This document shows, in pieces, positions 62,701-64,000 of a stretch of 64,000 bases of DNA (its first letter is position 1; each line of letters starts with the position of its first letter). Under the pieces are notes generated by a model. The model was given only the letters and a program-made list of their open reading frames with translations, was not told the origin of the DNA and ran no database searches. Position numbers and translations under genes: made by a program. Source of the stretch: Homalodisca vitripennis (lineage: Eukaryota > Arthropoda > Insecta > Hemiptera > Cicadellidae); NCBI RefSeq assembly GCF_021130785.1, contig NC_060215.1, forward strand, positions 65,786,501 to 65,850,500. Reading direction: 5' to 3'.

Positions 62701-62935
62701 TTTTATTTTGTTTTAAGGAAAAAGAGAGGCCGTTCTTTTTTTTTAATTATCCTACCCGTCCTCGTGGGCCACTGGCCTTTGCGAGGATGTTATCAAACAG
62801 AATAAGGAGGAGAGTACAAGGTCAACTGCATTGATAAAAAGTACAAGGGTCACAGATACGATTTGAACCTGTGCAACCTCTTTAACTCAAACTTGTAAAT
62901 TGACACCTAAAACGCTTTCCCCACATAGAGCAACA
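62700..62935 (-). repeat. possible tRNA-derived SINE
   Basis: On the - strand a box-A-like TTGCTCTATGTGGGG (near 62930-62915) is followed by a box-B-like GGTTCAAATC (62869-62860), which sits in a T-arm-like stem CACAG...CTGTG. An unrelated body follows, with a hairpin CCTCG...GCGAGG, and an A-rich tail (T runs on + at 62737-62745 and 62697-62716). Head, body and tail fit a tRNA-derived SINE. The A-B spacing is too long for a standard tRNA. Only one copy is visible here. Confidence 0.4.
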
Positions 62936-64000
62936 GGTACGGTTTAATAATAAAAAGAAAACTTTTATACTACGATGGTGTGTATGAAAATGATTACTGA
63001 ATAAATTTTCTTCTAAGTCTAGTTTATGTGATAACATGGCATATTTTTATGTTTATGTGTATTGGATTCCACACATTTTCTATAACAATTGATGGACTAA
63101 AGTTATCTCTTGTTCAAAATTCTTTCCAATACACATTAATATGCCTTTTTTACATACATGTTCCAGAACTTTGACATGCAGTGCATAAACTGGCGCCATT
63201 TCTAAATGATTAAAAATACTTTCATATTTGGAAGTGAGTTACTTTATAACAAGATATAATATACATCCATTGCGAATTGCTATAATAACTTGTTATAGAT
63301 TTTTACAGAAGGCACACGTTTACAAAGAGATGGAAATTTTGTCAGACAGCTATTCATATAATAATTTCCCATGACCCTAGGAACTGTTTACAAAGCATGC
63401 CTAGAGCGTTACATTGTATAACAACTATAAAATGATGTAAGTAAAATCTGTTTTATTCCCTTAAAACATAATCTTAAATTAACATTTAATTGTAAAATTA
63501 TAACTAATTCCTAAAGGATTTGGTAAATTTCTAGTGGACACAGTTTAAAATACATAAATCGAGAACCAAATCGTATAATAAGGATAAAAACTTTTGCTCT
63601 CATATAATAACATAATCACACTTTTGCTTTCAGTTTCCTATAAAATATGAAACTATAGAATTTACTGTAGGATAGTAAGTAACATATCTTTTCTTTTGAG
63701 TGTTTTAGTTAAGTTCATGTAATTATTTTAAAATTAAAATTTTTTATTAGGAATCTTTTTCAAATATGTTGTTTTGAGACACCTGTAGAAAGTTTACTCC
63801 CATTTCAAACATCAGCTCTCACGTTTATCACGAACCTATCTTGGCCTGTAACCAACAAATAGTGACGTCACTAATCCTGCCTAAAAAATAAAACAATAAT
63901 AGACAAGTTTAAATGCGTAGGCGTCACGTGCAGCCGTGCTTACAGAAAAGTTAGAGCGTTACTTTAAAGTATGTATAGTAATAATATTGATATTGTATCT
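62936..64000. other. intergenic AT-rich DNA at the window end
   Basis: No gene or repeat recognised. GTCACGTG-type words occur near 63923, but no coding exon begins before the window ends. Confidence 0.4.

Noticed and set aside
62840..62935. Functional tRNA gene on the - strand
   Set aside because: Box-A to box-B spacing is too long, the T loop is irregular and no acceptor stem closes. A SINE head is more likely.

Overview
This is AT-rich eukaryotic DNA from an arthropod, almost certainly an insect. It carries one confident host gene: an engrailed/invected-family homeobox gene on the + strand, split over the window. Exon 1 (coding 1098-2280) holds the N-terminal engrailed signature, the EH1 Groucho-type repressor motif and the EH2 Trp motif. 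It ends at a clean GT donor. A 31,234 bp intron (2281-33514) follows, and the last exon (33515-33849) supplies EH3, the whole homeodomain and the C-terminal EH5 box. The phase-1 join is frame-perfect and gives a 505-residue protein. I cannot fix the insect order; a hemimetabolous insect with a large genome is a guess from intron size and transposon load. I cannot separate engrailed from invected with certainty, though the direct join without an RS dipeptide favours engrailed.

Layout: 1-460 AT-rich upstream DNA; 460-1097 GC-rich promoter/5' leader with two short tandem repeats and a uORF; 1098-2280 coding exon 1; 2281-33514 intron; 33515-33849 last exon; 33850 to about 36.7 kb probable 3' UTR and flank with candidate poly(A) signals; 36.7-64 kb intergenic DNA dominated by transposon remains. 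The intron holds several GC-richer islands that look like regulatory candidates, a palindromic TCF-type site, a palindromic Meis/TGIF-type site, two tandem-repeat arrays (one alternating 134/130 bp), and two opposed 3' fragments of LINE retrotransposons.

The downstream half carries a 5'-truncated LINE on the - strand (about 40.76-44.22 kb) with an internal 444-bp tandem duplication; a decayed LINE on the + strand (46.6-47.6 kb, possible tail at 49.2 kb); a nearly intact Tc1/mariner-type element with 109-bp inverted repeats, TA target duplication and a one-base frameshift (50255-51795); an 804-bp TA-flanked long-TIR non-autonomous element (52768-53571) with a truncated relative at 55.4 kb; another LINE fragment (56.4-57.1 kb); an unclassified repeat family with copies at 38.6, 57.5 and 57.87 kb; a dead mariner transposase relic (60.17-60.9 kb); and a possible tRNA-derived SINE (62.7-62.9 kb).

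No bacterial-type gene cluster, CRISPR array, rRNA or convincing functional tRNA is present. I found no wholly new biological system. The strongest points for follow-up are the regulatory content of the giant intron, the alternating satellite array, the long-TIR transposon pair and the unclassified repeat family with a shared reading frame.
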